A DNA stretch of 5,000 nt from an uncultured Oscillospiraceae bacterium (GCA_900555705.1 USLV01000118.1:1-5000), one strand, 5' to 3'. Shown: positions 1 to 4,757, numbered from the stretch's first letter. The notes: a model not told the origin generated them from the sequence alone. Translations and numbers: made by a program.

Positions 1-60
1 CTTTTATTTGTTACGACGAAGCCCGCAGATTTGAACTGCGATCAACATCTGGGTGGCGCC
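1..60. repeat. Direct repeat, copy 1 (60 bp, may extend left of the window)
   Basis: This block recurs at 96-155 with only three substitutions in 60 bases and a period of 95 bp. It contains a potential stem: CAGAT (26-30) plus TTGA (31-34) pair with TCAA (42-45) plus ATCTG (47-51), with C46 bulged and a 7-nt loop. A competing small stem, CGCAG (25-29) with CTGCG (36-40), exists only in this copy. On the minus strand it carries a short frame ending MLIAVQICGLRRNK-stop (stop at 4-6), open back to an ATG at 67-69. Because the window begins exactly at the repeat edge, its left boundary is unknown. The family is not recognised. Confidence 0.85.
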
Positions 61-95
61 CGCGGCCATACCTTTGTTTTTGCAAAGCGGGAGGT

Positions 96-155
96 CTTTT
101 ATTTGTTACGACGAAGCCCGCAGATTTGAACTACGATCAACATCTGAGTGACGCC
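96..155. repeat. Direct repeat, copy 2 (60 bp)
   Basis: Second copy of the 1-60 block. The three differences fall in the loop of the conserved CAGATTTGA/TCAA-ATCTG stem and just outside it, so the stem itself (121-146) is intact. On the minus strand the copy reads MLIVVQICGLRRNK-stop (99-143). Compared with copy 1, two changes are Ala/Val exchanges and one is silent (ACC/ACT Thr). The 35-bp spacer between the copies (61-95) has its own small stem, CTTTG (72-76) with CAAAG (83-87). Confidence 0.85.
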
Positions 156-167
156 TCGACGGTTTCC

Positions 168-187
168 TGATTTTGAACTGTCAACAT
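168..187. repeat. Degenerate third copy of the repeat core
   Basis: TTTGAACTG (172-180) followed directly by TCAACAT (181-187) matches the centre of the two upstream repeats, except that three bases of the loop are missing. The TTGA/TCAA arms are retained; the outer CAGAT/ATCTG arms are not. The minus strand again begins ATGTTGA and continues with GTTCAAA. The match is short, so shared ancestry is likely but not certain. Confidence 0.45.
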
Positions 188-276
188 GACGACGGCACCT
201 GTGACACCGTGGCAATTTCTGCCCTTTTCCTTTTTGTGTTGCAGAATGATGCTCCGGTAATCTCACGAATCATAGC

Positions 277-305
277 TTGAAACTGAAAATTGGCCATGAT
301 ATAAT
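277..305 (+). promoter_or_regulatory. Extended -10 promoter of the P-loop kinase gene
   Basis: TTGAAA (277-282) and TATAAT (300-305) are separated by exactly 17 bp. The -10 is preceded by TG one base upstream (297-298), giving an extended -10. The predicted transcript start is near 312, leaving a leader of about 25 nt before the ATG at 337. No operator-like palindrome is obvious. Confidence 0.8.
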
Positions 306-326
306 CAGAGCGTCAAACTGATATTT

Positions 327-333
327 GGGAGGA
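327..333 (+). promoter_or_regulatory. Shine-Dalgarno GGGAGGA deciding the start at ATG 337
   Basis: A strong GGGAGGA site lies a few bases before the ATG at 337. A TTG at 325 is in the same frame but overlaps this site, so using it would leave the gene without a ribosome binding site. The family's N-terminus also normally begins right at the P-loop strand, which fits ATG 337. Confidence 0.8.
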
Positions 334-336
334 CTT

Positions 337-867
337 ATGGGAACGGGAATCTTAGTGTGTGGTTTGAATGGTGCCGGAAAAAGCACATTGGGAAAAGTCC
401 TTGCCGAAAAATTAGATTATCATTTTATTGATGATGAAGATTTATATTTTCCTAAGACGGATCCCTGCAATTTATATGCTACTCCCCGGACTCAAACAGA
501 AGCGAAAGCGCTGCTTTTTAGAGAAATCGAAGTTCATGAACAGTTTGTCTTTGCTGCTGTCAAAGGCGATTATGGCGAAGATATTTGCTCATTATTTCAA
601 TATGTCGTTATGATTCATGTTCCAAAAGAAATTCGGATGCGCCGAGTTGAGAACCGTTCCTTTGGCAAATTCGGCAAAAGAATGTTACAGGGCGGAGATT
701 TATACGAAAAAGAAAACCGTTTTTTTGATTTTGTCAAATCCAGGTCTGAAGATACTCTTGAAGAGTGGATACGATCATTGACCTGTCCGGTCATACGCAT
801 CGATGGAACAAAGCCTGTTACAGAAAACGTGAACTACATTATCGATCAACTGTATAACAGCGTCTAA
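337..867 (+). CDS. Small P-loop (AAA family/nucleotide-kinase-like) ATPase
   Basis: The 176-residue protein is a single P-loop domain of the adenylate/shikimate-kinase-like fold. Walker A is GLNGAGKST (residues 9-17), directly after the first strand ILVCG. A second strand ends FIDDEDLYF (30-38), where kinases of this fold place acidic substrate or metal ligands. A strand VVMIHVP (90-96) precedes an arginine-rich lid-like segment with R100, R102, R103 and R107. The C-terminal VIRIDGT (152-158) is the typical last strand. Similar short proteins are usually annotated simply as AAA family ATPase in Clostridia; the phosphate acceptor is unknown and I do not assign one. It is cytosolic, with no signal or membrane segment. 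It is monocistronic behind its own promoter, and no terminator follows. The gene is markedly AT-rich (18 of 60 G+C at 421-480, against 33 of 60 at 4081-4140 in the aminotransferase), which suggests acquisition. Confidence 0.85.
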   Translation: MGTGILVCGLNGAGKSTLGKVLAEKLDYHFIDDEDLYFPKTDPCNLYATPRTQTEAKALLFREIEVHEQFVFAAVKGDYGEDICSLFQYVVMIHVPKEIRMRRVENRSFGKFGKRMLQGGDLYEKENRFFDFVKSRSEDTLEEWIRSLTCPVIRIDGTKPVTENVNYIIDQLYNSV

Positions 868-1103
868 TTTATCGGGCAGTTGTTTCGACGGATGGAGCGT
901 TTGGTTCCTTTTGCGAGACGATCAAGAAAACTTATCAAATTGAAAGAAGTAAGTTGTCCGACAGCATCCAGGCGATCTATACACATACCGGAGAGTGAGG
1001 CGGCCAGAGATGGCTGATGATTCATGTGGAGGACGCTGTTACTCGGCCTGTACTACGTCTGATTGCGATTCGAAGAGGTGGTCGGAACGGCTCTATATTA
1101 TAA
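858..1103 (+). pseudogene. Eroded 3' end of a DUF3788-like gene, interrupted by TGA
   Basis: One frame stays open from just after a TAA (855-857) to a TAA at 1101-1103, apart from a single TGA at 996-998. The upstream part reads ...KKTYQIERSKLSDSIQAIY..., and the part after the TGA reads GGQRWLMIHVEDAVTRPVL... and then RLIAIRRGGRNG. From memory of the family, this matches the C-terminal pattern of DUF3788 proteins: an IQ-x-IY-x-x-T segment, then a glycine followed by (K/R)WLM, a variable stretch, and a basic tail of the K-R-R-P-N-R type. No start codon, promoter or ribosome binding site precedes it, and its first bases overlap the end of the kinase gene. It is therefore best read as a 5'-truncated, nonsense-interrupted remnant. 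DUF3788 has no established function. The family call is inferred from pattern only. Confidence 0.55.
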
Positions 1104-1105
1104 TA

Positions 1106-1146
1106 GGATAAAATAGGAACCGGCGGCGCGAGAGCACCGCCGGTTT
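1106..1146 (-). terminator. Terminator of the small helical protein gene
   Basis: AACCGGCGG (1118-1126) pairs perfectly with CCGCCGGTT (1137-1145) around a 10-nt loop. Read on the minus strand, the hairpin starts three bases after the TGA of the 1149-1370 gene and is followed by CCTATTTTATCC. That is a modest U-rich tail, so this is a probable Rho-independent terminator. On the plus strand the tail is poor (TTTACTC). Confidence 0.75.
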
Positions 1147-1148
1147 AC

Positions 1149-1370
1149 TCATCCCTGCTCCTGATGCTGGTACTCGTGCAGCATATCTTTGAACCGGGCG
1201 GCGTGCAGGCCTTCGTCTTCGGCAAATTCTGCAAAAACCGCCGATGCCTGCTGGTCGTCTTCGATCTCATTGGCACAATCCTCGAATTCCCGCACCAACG
1301 CCATCGAATTTTCCCATGCCCGCAGAAGGCGATCACGAGTGGTGATTTCAATTCTGTGCTTGTTTTCCAT
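1149..1370 (-). CDS. Small helical protein, possibly rubrerythrin/ferritin-like half-domain (73 aa)
   Basis: The start at 1370 is chosen because AGAGGAG lies about nine bases upstream; an in-frame ATG at 1421 would add 17 residues but lacks comparable support. The 73-aa product is acidic and predicted helical: helix one spans about residues 12-38 (DRLLRAWENSMALVREFEDCANEIED) and helix two about 40-68. Helix two contains EDEGLHAARFKDML, whose E-x-x-H (53-56) resembles the metal-ligand motif of rubrerythrin/ferritin-like helices. Only two helices exist, so a four-helix bundle would need dimerisation, and metal binding is not proven. It lies downstream of trpS in the same direction but behind the trpS terminator. 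No convincing promoter is visible at 1371-1456; a small stem, ACGGC (1395-1399) with GCCGT (1405-1409), sits in the leader. It may depend on read-through or an unseen promoter. Confidence 0.75.
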   Translation of the reverse strand: MENKHRIEITTRDRLLRAWENSMALVREFEDCANEIEDDQQASAVFAEFAEDEGLHAARFKDMLHEYQHQEQG

Positions 1371-1456
1371 CTGATTTTTCTCCTCTCTGATCAAACGGCT
1401 GTCTGCCGTCAGGCTTATCATTGCGGCTTTGGCTGCTGTTTATACAGAGGAGATAC

Positions 1457-1494
1457 AAAAAACGGATACGGCTCTTCTCGAAGAACCGTATCCG
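1457..1494 (-). terminator. trpS terminator
   Basis: On the minus strand, CGGATACGG (1486-1494 on the complement) pairs perfectly with CCGTATCCG (1463-1471). An inner TCTT/AAGA extension follows after one mismatch, and six U residues (1457-1462) come next. It begins 15 bases after the trpS stop. This is a classic intrinsic terminator, and nothing indicates a role on the plus strand. Confidence 0.92.
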
Positions 1495-1508
1495 ATGAAT
1501 GATACTGA

Positions 1509-2525
1509 TTACAGGAGCACAAATCCCATGCGCTTTTTGGCCTTGTTCAGTGTTCTGGCAGAGACACGGGCGGCGTTTTCCGCACCCTTCTGCATCCATG
1601 CCTCAAGCTGCGCCTTGTCCTTCATGTAATCGTTGAACCGCTGCTGGATCGGACGGAGCTCCTCCGCGACTGCCTCGCCAACGGCGGTCTTGAAATCGCC
1701 ATAGCCTTTTCCGGCAAAGTCGGTTTCGATCTGCTCAAGTGTGCGGCCGGTGACGGCGGAATAGATCTCCATCAAGTTGTTGATCCCGTCTTTGCCCTCG
1801 GCATATCGAACGCACGCCTCGCTATCGGTGACGGCGCGGCGGAATTTCCGCAGAATCGTGTCTGTGTCATCCTTCATCGAGATGAAAGCGTTCTGATTCT
1901 CGTCGGATTTCGACATCTTTTTGGTCGGCTCCTGCAATGATCGAACACGCGCGCCGGTTTTCATGATATATGGCTCCGGAACGACAAAGGTGTTGCCGAA
2001 CACATTGTTGAATCGGATGGCGATATCGCGGGTCAGCTCACAGTGCTGCTTCTGATCCGCGCCGACCGGGACATAATCCGGCTGATAGAGCAGGATATCC
2101 GCCGCCATCAGCGAGGGGTAAGCGAACAGGCCGAGGTTGATGTTGTCGGCATGCTTCGCGGATTTATCTTTGAACTGGGTCATGCGGGAGAGCTCGCCGA
2201 ACTGAGTGTTACAGGCGAGCAGCCAGCAGAGCTCGGCATGGGCCGGAACCTGTGACTGGACAAAAATGAGGCTGCGCTCCGGGTCAAGGCCGATCGCGAG
2301 CAACAGCGCGAACATCTCATTTGTCTGCCGACGCAAACTGGCAGGCTCCTGTCGAACCGTGATGGCGTGCAGATCGGCCACGGCAAACGCACATTCGAAT
2401 TCCTCCTGCATGGCCACCCAGTTGCGCAGCGCGCCGAGATAGTTGCCGAGGGTCGGAATGCCGGTCGGCTGAATACAGCTCAGCGCTCGCTTTTTGTGCG
2501 GTGCAGCAGTCGTTTCATTTGACAT
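1509..2525 (-). CDS. trpS: Tryptophan--tRNA ligase
   Basis: This is a class I aminoacyl-tRNA synthetase that charges tRNA(Trp) with tryptophan using ATP, in the cytosol. The 338-aa length is normal for bacterial TrpRS. The HIGH-equivalent is in IQPTGIPTLGNYLGAL (residues 18-33), and the KMSKS loop is intact in TKKMSKSDEN (201-210). Family landmarks between them include DLHAIT (51-56), the MTQFKDKS segment (115-122), PSLMAADILLY (137-147) and VGADQKQHCELTRDIA (154-169), which contributes to substrate binding. The C-terminal region from about 215 is the helical anticodon-binding part. The start at 2525 is supported by AAAGGA about nine bases upstream. The N-terminus carries about 13 extra residues before the first strand. 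It has its own promoter and terminator, and its short leader leaves no room for a T-box. Confidence 0.97.
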   Translation of the reverse strand: MSNETTAAPHKKRALSCIQPTGIPTLGNYLGALRNWVAMQEEFECAFAVADLHAITVRQEPASLRRQTNEMFALLLAIGLDPERSLIFVQSQVPAHAELCWLLACNTQFGELSRMTQFKDKSAKHADNINLGLFAYPSLMAADILLYQPDYVPVGADQKQHCELTRDIAIRFNNVFGNTFVVPEPYIMKTGARVRSLQEPTKKMSKSDENQNAFISMKDDTDTILRKFRRAVTDSEACVRYAEGKDGINNLMEIYSAVTGRTLEQIETDFAGKGYGDFKTAVGEAVAEELRPIQQRFNDYMKDKAQLEAWMQKGAENAARVSARTLNKAKKRMGFVLL

Positions 2526-2571
2526 CGTTCATCATCCTTTTTTGGAAAACTCCACAATTGGTTTTTTAAAC

Positions 2572-2600
2572 AGTATAGTCGTCTGGTGGGATTTTGTCAA
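2572..2600 (-). promoter_or_regulatory. trpS promoter
   Basis: On the minus strand, TTGACA (complement of 2595-2600) and TATACT (complement of 2572-2577) are 17 bp apart, a near-perfect housekeeping promoter. Transcription should begin near 2565, giving a leader of about 40 nt to the trpS ATG. A small potential stem, CAGGA (2618-2622) with TCCTG (2629-2633), lies upstream of the promoter; its role is unknown. Confidence 0.88.
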
Positions 2601-2638
2601 TCCGAAGCCGGGATATCCAGGAGCAGTTTCCTGATTAT

Positions 2639-2660
2639 AGAAAATTTTTAAAAAATTTCT
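2639..2660. promoter_or_regulatory. AT-rich near-perfect palindrome, possible UP element or binding site
   Basis: Twenty-two bases of almost pure A/T form a palindrome with a single mismatched pair (2644/2655). It lies 10 bp upstream of the -35 of the 2734 gene, the usual place for an RNA-polymerase alpha-subunit UP element, and between two divergent promoters. Being loopless, it is more likely read as DNA than folded as RNA. Confidence 0.45.
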
Positions 2661-2669
2661 CCAAAAAGC

Positions 2670-2698
2670 TTGACAGGCAACAGTATATTGCCTATTTT
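2670..2698 (+). promoter_or_regulatory. Promoter of the small membrane protein gene
   Basis: A perfect -35, TTGACA (2670-2675), is followed after 17 bp by TATTTT (2693-2698), which has four of six -10 consensus matches. Alternative AT-rich -10 positions overlap it (2695-2708), so the exact start is uncertain. It is expected near 2705. Confidence 0.7.
2675..2693 (+). promoter_or_regulatory. Inverted repeat filling the promoter spacer, candidate operator
   Basis: AGGCAA (2675-2680) and TTGCCT (2688-2693) form six-base arms around a 7-nt centre. The arms occupy the whole gap between the -35 and -10 boxes, a position where a dimeric repressor would block RNA polymerase. I do not recognise the site as that of a known regulator, and no regulator gene is adjacent. 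Confidence 0.45.
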
Positions 2699-2733
2699 AT
2701 ATATAAATAGATAAGAAGACAGGGGGCGGTTTT

Positions 2734-2988
2734 TTGGAGGCTTTATATGTAACGGCGGCGCTTGGCATAGCGATTTTGCTGGCCTGGGCGGTTCGACGCG
2801 GAAAGCCGCTGGCGCTGTTGGTGGCGGCCGGCCTGTTGATGATTGGCAGTATTCTGCTGATTTGCTGTTCGCTCAGCGAGCTGGAAGGTTGCCGGCTGCT
2901 GTCTGGTTGTATCCTCGGCGGTGCGGGCGTTTGTTTGCTGGCGGCCGCGGCCTTCAAGGCGAATCGCCAGTCCAAAATTCAGAAATAG
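2734..2988 (+). CDS. Small membrane protein with three predicted TM helices, unknown function
   Basis: I do not recognise the family. The 84-aa product is strongly hydrophobic, with three membrane helices at about residues 3-20, 25-45 and 54-73. The loop after TM1 is basic (RRGK), the TM2-TM3 loop is acidic (SLSELEG), and the C-terminal tail is basic (KANRQSKIQK). Four cysteines lie in or near TM2-TM3 (44, 45, 53, 59) plus one at 67. The start is TTG at 2734, supported by AGGGGG (2721-2726) seven bases upstream; no in-frame ATG exists nearby. An ATG at 2747 in another frame is followed immediately by TAA. By the positive-inside rule the basic loop after TM1 and the tail should be cytoplasmic. 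The gene has its own promoter and terminator. Coding confidence rests on hydrophobic pattern, start site and flanking signals. Confidence 0.72.
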   Translation: MEALYVTAALGIAILLAWAVRRGKPLALLVAAGLLMIGSILLICCSLSELEGCRLLSGCILGGAGVCLLAAAAFKANRQSKIQK

Positions 2989-3008
2989 ACATCCTGTAGG
3001 CATTATGA

Positions 3009-3048
3009 CGCAAAAGTCGAAAACCTTTGTGGTTTTCGGCTTTTTGCG
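3009..3048 (+). terminator. Terminator after the small membrane protein gene
   Basis: GTCGAAAACC (3016-3025) pairs with GGTTTTCGGC (3031-3040), including one G-U pair, around a TTTGT loop. The stem is extended by AAAA/TTTT, and TTTTT (3041-3045) supplies the tail. It lies about 20 bases after the TAG stop. The A-rich left flank would also let it work weakly on the minus strand. Confidence 0.88.
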
Positions 3049-3093
3049 AAATGAAATAGAATAAAAAATGATTGTTTTGTCGAATGAATGTCT

Positions 3094-3122
3094 TTGACAA
3101 CATTTTTCTTCGGCACTATAAT
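3094..3122 (+). promoter_or_regulatory. Perfect-consensus promoter of the 3155 gene
   Basis: TTGACA (3094-3099) and TATAAT (3117-3122) are exactly 17 bp apart: full consensus at both boxes with optimal spacing. The upstream 30 bp are AT-rich, helping polymerase binding. Transcription should start near 3129. An ATG at 3121 lies inside the -10 and so cannot be the start of an RNA made from this promoter. Confidence 0.88.
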
Positions 3123-3154
3123 GACGGCGTATTCCAAAGATAACGGTCAACAAG

Positions 3155-3406
3155 GTGGGTTCTCTCCTCAATGAGACAATGGCGGTGGGACGGAAAAGTT
3201 CCTATACGCTTCGTGGGTTTTACACGCTTCGATTTACCGGACGGATGCGCGGGGATGTTGAGTTTAATCATGAGGTGGACACAACGGATTCGCGTCTGGT
3301 ATTGCAGTATGCGGTCGATTCTGTCACACTGACTTCCACGCAACTGTGGAGCGAATGGTCCTCTCTGCCGCAGGACGGGCAATGTGTCGCGCTTTCCAAT
3401 GACTGA
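3155..3406 (+). CDS. Uncharacterised small protein (about 75-83 aa)
   Basis: I do not recognise this protein. The frame reads VGSLLNETMAVGRKSSYTLRG and continues with GFYTLRFTGRMRGDVEF, DTTDSRLVLQYAVDSVTL and TQLWSEWSSLP. Alternating polar and hydrophobic residues and many T/S/V/L/Y suggest a mainly beta structure. There is no signal peptide or membrane helix. Support for coding is a consensus promoter just upstream and a strong terminator beginning three bases after the TGA stop. The start is uncertain: GTG 3155 and ATG 3179 both lack a good Shine-Dalgarno site (an AAGGTGGG at 3153-3160 is too far from 3179). The frame stays open upstream to 3125, reading IPKITVNKVGSLL, so translation may begin near the RNA end at a non-standard codon, or the N-terminus may be damaged. 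Confidence 0.6.
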   Translation: MGSLLNETMAVGRKSSYTLRGFYTLRFTGRMRGDVEFNHEVDTTDSRLVLQYAVDSVTLTSTQLWSEWSSLPQDGQCVALSND

Positions 3407-3408
3407 TC

Positions 3409-3450
3409 AAACGGCCGCTGTGCGATTCGCACAGCGGCCGTTTTGTCCTT
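3409..3450 (+). terminator. Very strong hairpin terminator between convergent genes
   Basis: Bases 3409-3424 pair with 3428-3443 over 16 uninterrupted pairs (AAACGGCCGCTGTGCG on the left arm) with a 3-nt loop. On the plus strand a TTTT tract, GTCC and a second TTTT follow. On the minus strand the same stem ends in UUU and starts about 13 bases after the aminotransferase stop. It probably ends both transcripts, more strongly on the plus strand. Confidence 0.93.
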
Positions 3451-3456
3451 TTCTAA

Positions 3457-4653
3457 TCAGCGCAGACAGTCCCGCGCGAAAGCGCCCAGACGGGCGATCC
3501 CACGGCGCATCGCCTCGTCGGTCGGGGTGGAAAAGTTGACACGGAAAGAGCGACAGGGCTGCTTCTCGTCGGTGAGGAAGGCGTTGCCGGGAACGACGGC
3601 GACCTTGTGCTCCTTCACCGCACGGGTGCAGAACAGCGGCATATCCGTCCCTTCCGGCAGCTCACACCACATAAAGAGGCCGCCGTCGATCGGATGACAG
3701 GTGATACCGGCGGGCGCGAGATGCTCATCCAGAAGCGACTGCATCAGTGCCGCCTTGCCGCGGTAGATCTCCTGAAGGCGTACCAGATGGGCCTCGTAGT
3801 CATAGCGCCCCATAAACTCGTCGCAAATGATCTGTGCCCATATATTCGTGTGGACATCCTCGCCCTGCTTCGCGACCACCATCTTCTGAATCAGCGGTGC
3901 CGGGCCGATGGCATAACCCACCCGCATGCCGGGGGAGAGCACCTTGGAGAAGCTCCCGGCATAGAGCACCAGCCCGTCTTCGTCCAGTGACTTGATCGAG
4001 GGGATGTGCTCACCGCGGTAGCGCAGGTCGCCATAGGGGTTGTCCTCGAGAATCAGCACCTCATAGCGTTTGGCCAGCGCATAGAGCGCGCGACGCTTGG
4101 CGAGACTCATGGTGATGCCGGTCGGATTCTGAAAATTCGGGATGGTGTAGATAAAGCGGGCATCCGGGTGCGCCTGGAGCGCAGCCTCCAGCGCATCGAG
4201 ATCCATGCCGTCCGCCGCTACCGGTACGCCGACCAGCCGCGCGCCGAGCGAACGGAAGGCGTTGAGCGAACCGATGAAGCTCGGGGACTCGCAGATGATG
4301 ATGTCTCCTTCATTGCAGAGCACCTTCGCCGCCAGTCCCATGACCTGCTGTGCCCCGGCGGTGATGATGAGCTCATCGCCGTCGTGAAAGGCGTGGTGCT
4401 TGTCACGCATATAGGCCTTGAGGCGGTTCCGGAGGGCAGGATAGCCCTCCGTCAGGCTGTATTGCAGCGCGTCAGTCGGTCGGTCGCGCAGCAGACGTTC
4501 GGAGATTTCCGCAATTTCCCGGGTGGGAAAAGCCTCCGGCGCAGGATTGCCTGCGGCGAGCGGCACCACCTCCGGGTCAGCGGAATATTTGAGAATTTCA
4601 CGGATAGCCGAGGGACTGAGGCCCGATATACGATCGGCAAAGGTATAGGTCAT
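3457..4653 (-). CDS. PLP-dependent class I/II aminotransferase (2-aminoadipate/MocR-type fold, COG1167-like)
   Basis: This 398-aa fold-type I pyridoxal-phosphate enzyme transfers an amino group between an amino acid and a 2-oxoacid. The Schiff-base lysine is K237 in YAGSFSKVLSPGMRVGY. Cofactor contacts are seen in ITAGAQQ (97-103), NPTG (176-179) and EDNPYGDLRY (203-212). The substrate-carboxylate arginine is R371 in FRVNFS. The YSLTEGYPALR segment (65-75) is typical of the LysN/2-aminoadipate branch, also fused in MocR regulators; here there is no N-terminal winged-helix domain, so it is the stand-alone enzyme. Substrate cannot be fixed from sequence. The start at 4653 is chosen because AAAGGA lies nine bases upstream and the protein then begins MTYTFADRISGL; an in-frame extension to 4725 would run through the leader and into the -10. 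The TGA stop lies just before a shared terminator. It diverges from gltX. Confidence 0.93.
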   Translation of the reverse strand: MTYTFADRISGLSPSAIREILKYSADPEVVPLAAGNPAPEAFPTREIAEISERLLRDRPTDALQYSLTEGYPALRNRLKAYMRDKHHAFHDGDELIITAGAQQVMGLAAKVLCNEGDIIICESPSFIGSLNAFRSLGARLVGVPVAADGMDLDALEAALQAHPDARFIYTIPNFQNPTGITMSLAKRRALYALAKRYEVLILEDNPYGDLRYRGEHIPSIKSLDEDGLVLYAGSFSKVLSPGMRVGYAIGPAPLIQKMVVAKQGEDVHTNIWAQIICDEFMGRYDYEAHLVRLQEIYRGKAALMQSLLDEHLAPAGITCHPIDGGLFMWCELPEGTDMPLFCTRAVKEHKVAVVPGNAFLTDEKQPCRSFRVNFSTPTDEAMRRGIARLGAFARDCLR

Positions 4654-4711
4654 GGAAATCCGTCCTTTCGTGGAAAACAGGGGAGAGATGAAAACTGTCG
4701 ATTTGCTATTC

Positions 4712-4741
4712 ATTGTATCACACACAGATTGACTTTTTCAA
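4712..4741 (-). promoter_or_regulatory. Aminotransferase promoter
   Basis: On the minus strand, TTGAAA (complement of 4736-4741) and TACAAT (complement of 4712-4717) are 18 bp apart, and TG precedes the -10 by one base. Transcription should start near 4705, leaving a leader of about 50 nt. The -35 lies one base from the -35 of the divergent gltX promoter. Confidence 0.8.
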
Positions 4742-4757
4742 CCGGAAACGGTAAAAT
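4729..4757 (+). promoter_or_regulatory. gltX promoter
   Basis: TTGACT (4729-4734) and TAAAAT (4752-4757) are 17 bp apart, with five of six matches in each box. Transcription should begin near 4764, giving a leader of roughly 43 nt, too short for a T-box or other large riboswitch. Confidence 0.8.

Noticed and set aside
1..187. CRISPR array
   Set aside because: There are only two good copies, the repeat is 60 bp with a 35-bp spacer, and there are no cas genes. The unit does not have CRISPR size or regularity.
996..998. TGA recoding as Trp, Gly or selenocysteine
   Set aside because: TGA serves as the natural stop of the 1149-1370 gene, the 3155-3406 gene and the aminotransferase. The interrupted frame also lacks a start, so decay is the simpler reading.
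1085..1110. TATAAT-like sequences as a promoter on either strand
   Set aside because: The -10-like matches have no acceptable -35 at 16-18 bp and lie at the 3' ends of converging units.
1010..1111. 33-aa cysteine-containing peptide (MADDSCGGRCYSAC...) on the plus strand
   Set aside because: It overlaps the DUF3788-like remnant in another frame and has only a weak GAGG site nine bases upstream. It has no export signal and no modifying enzyme nearby. The cysteines are probably chance.
2743..3171. 142-aa minus-strand frame across the membrane-protein gene
   Set aside because: It is antisense to the TTG-started gene and runs through a terminator and a promoter. It has low-complexity Arg/Gln-rich composition typical of the shadow of a GC-rich hydrophobic gene.
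3121..3174. 17-aa frame MTAYSKDNGQQGG... starting at ATG 3121
   Set aside because: The ATG lies inside the TATAAT box of the perfect promoter, so it would not be on the transcript.
3129..3178. T-box or other riboswitch in the leader of the 3155 gene
   Set aside because: AAGGTGGG faintly recalls the T-box GGTGG core, but the leader is only tens of bases long, with no specifier stem or antiterminator and terminator pair.
3171..3320. Plus-strand frame from ATG 3171 (MRQWRWDGK...)
   Set aside because: AAGGTGGG is upstream at plausible distance, but the frame stops early. It has atypical Trp/Arg-rich composition and does not end near the terminator, unlike the overlapping 3155-3406 frame.
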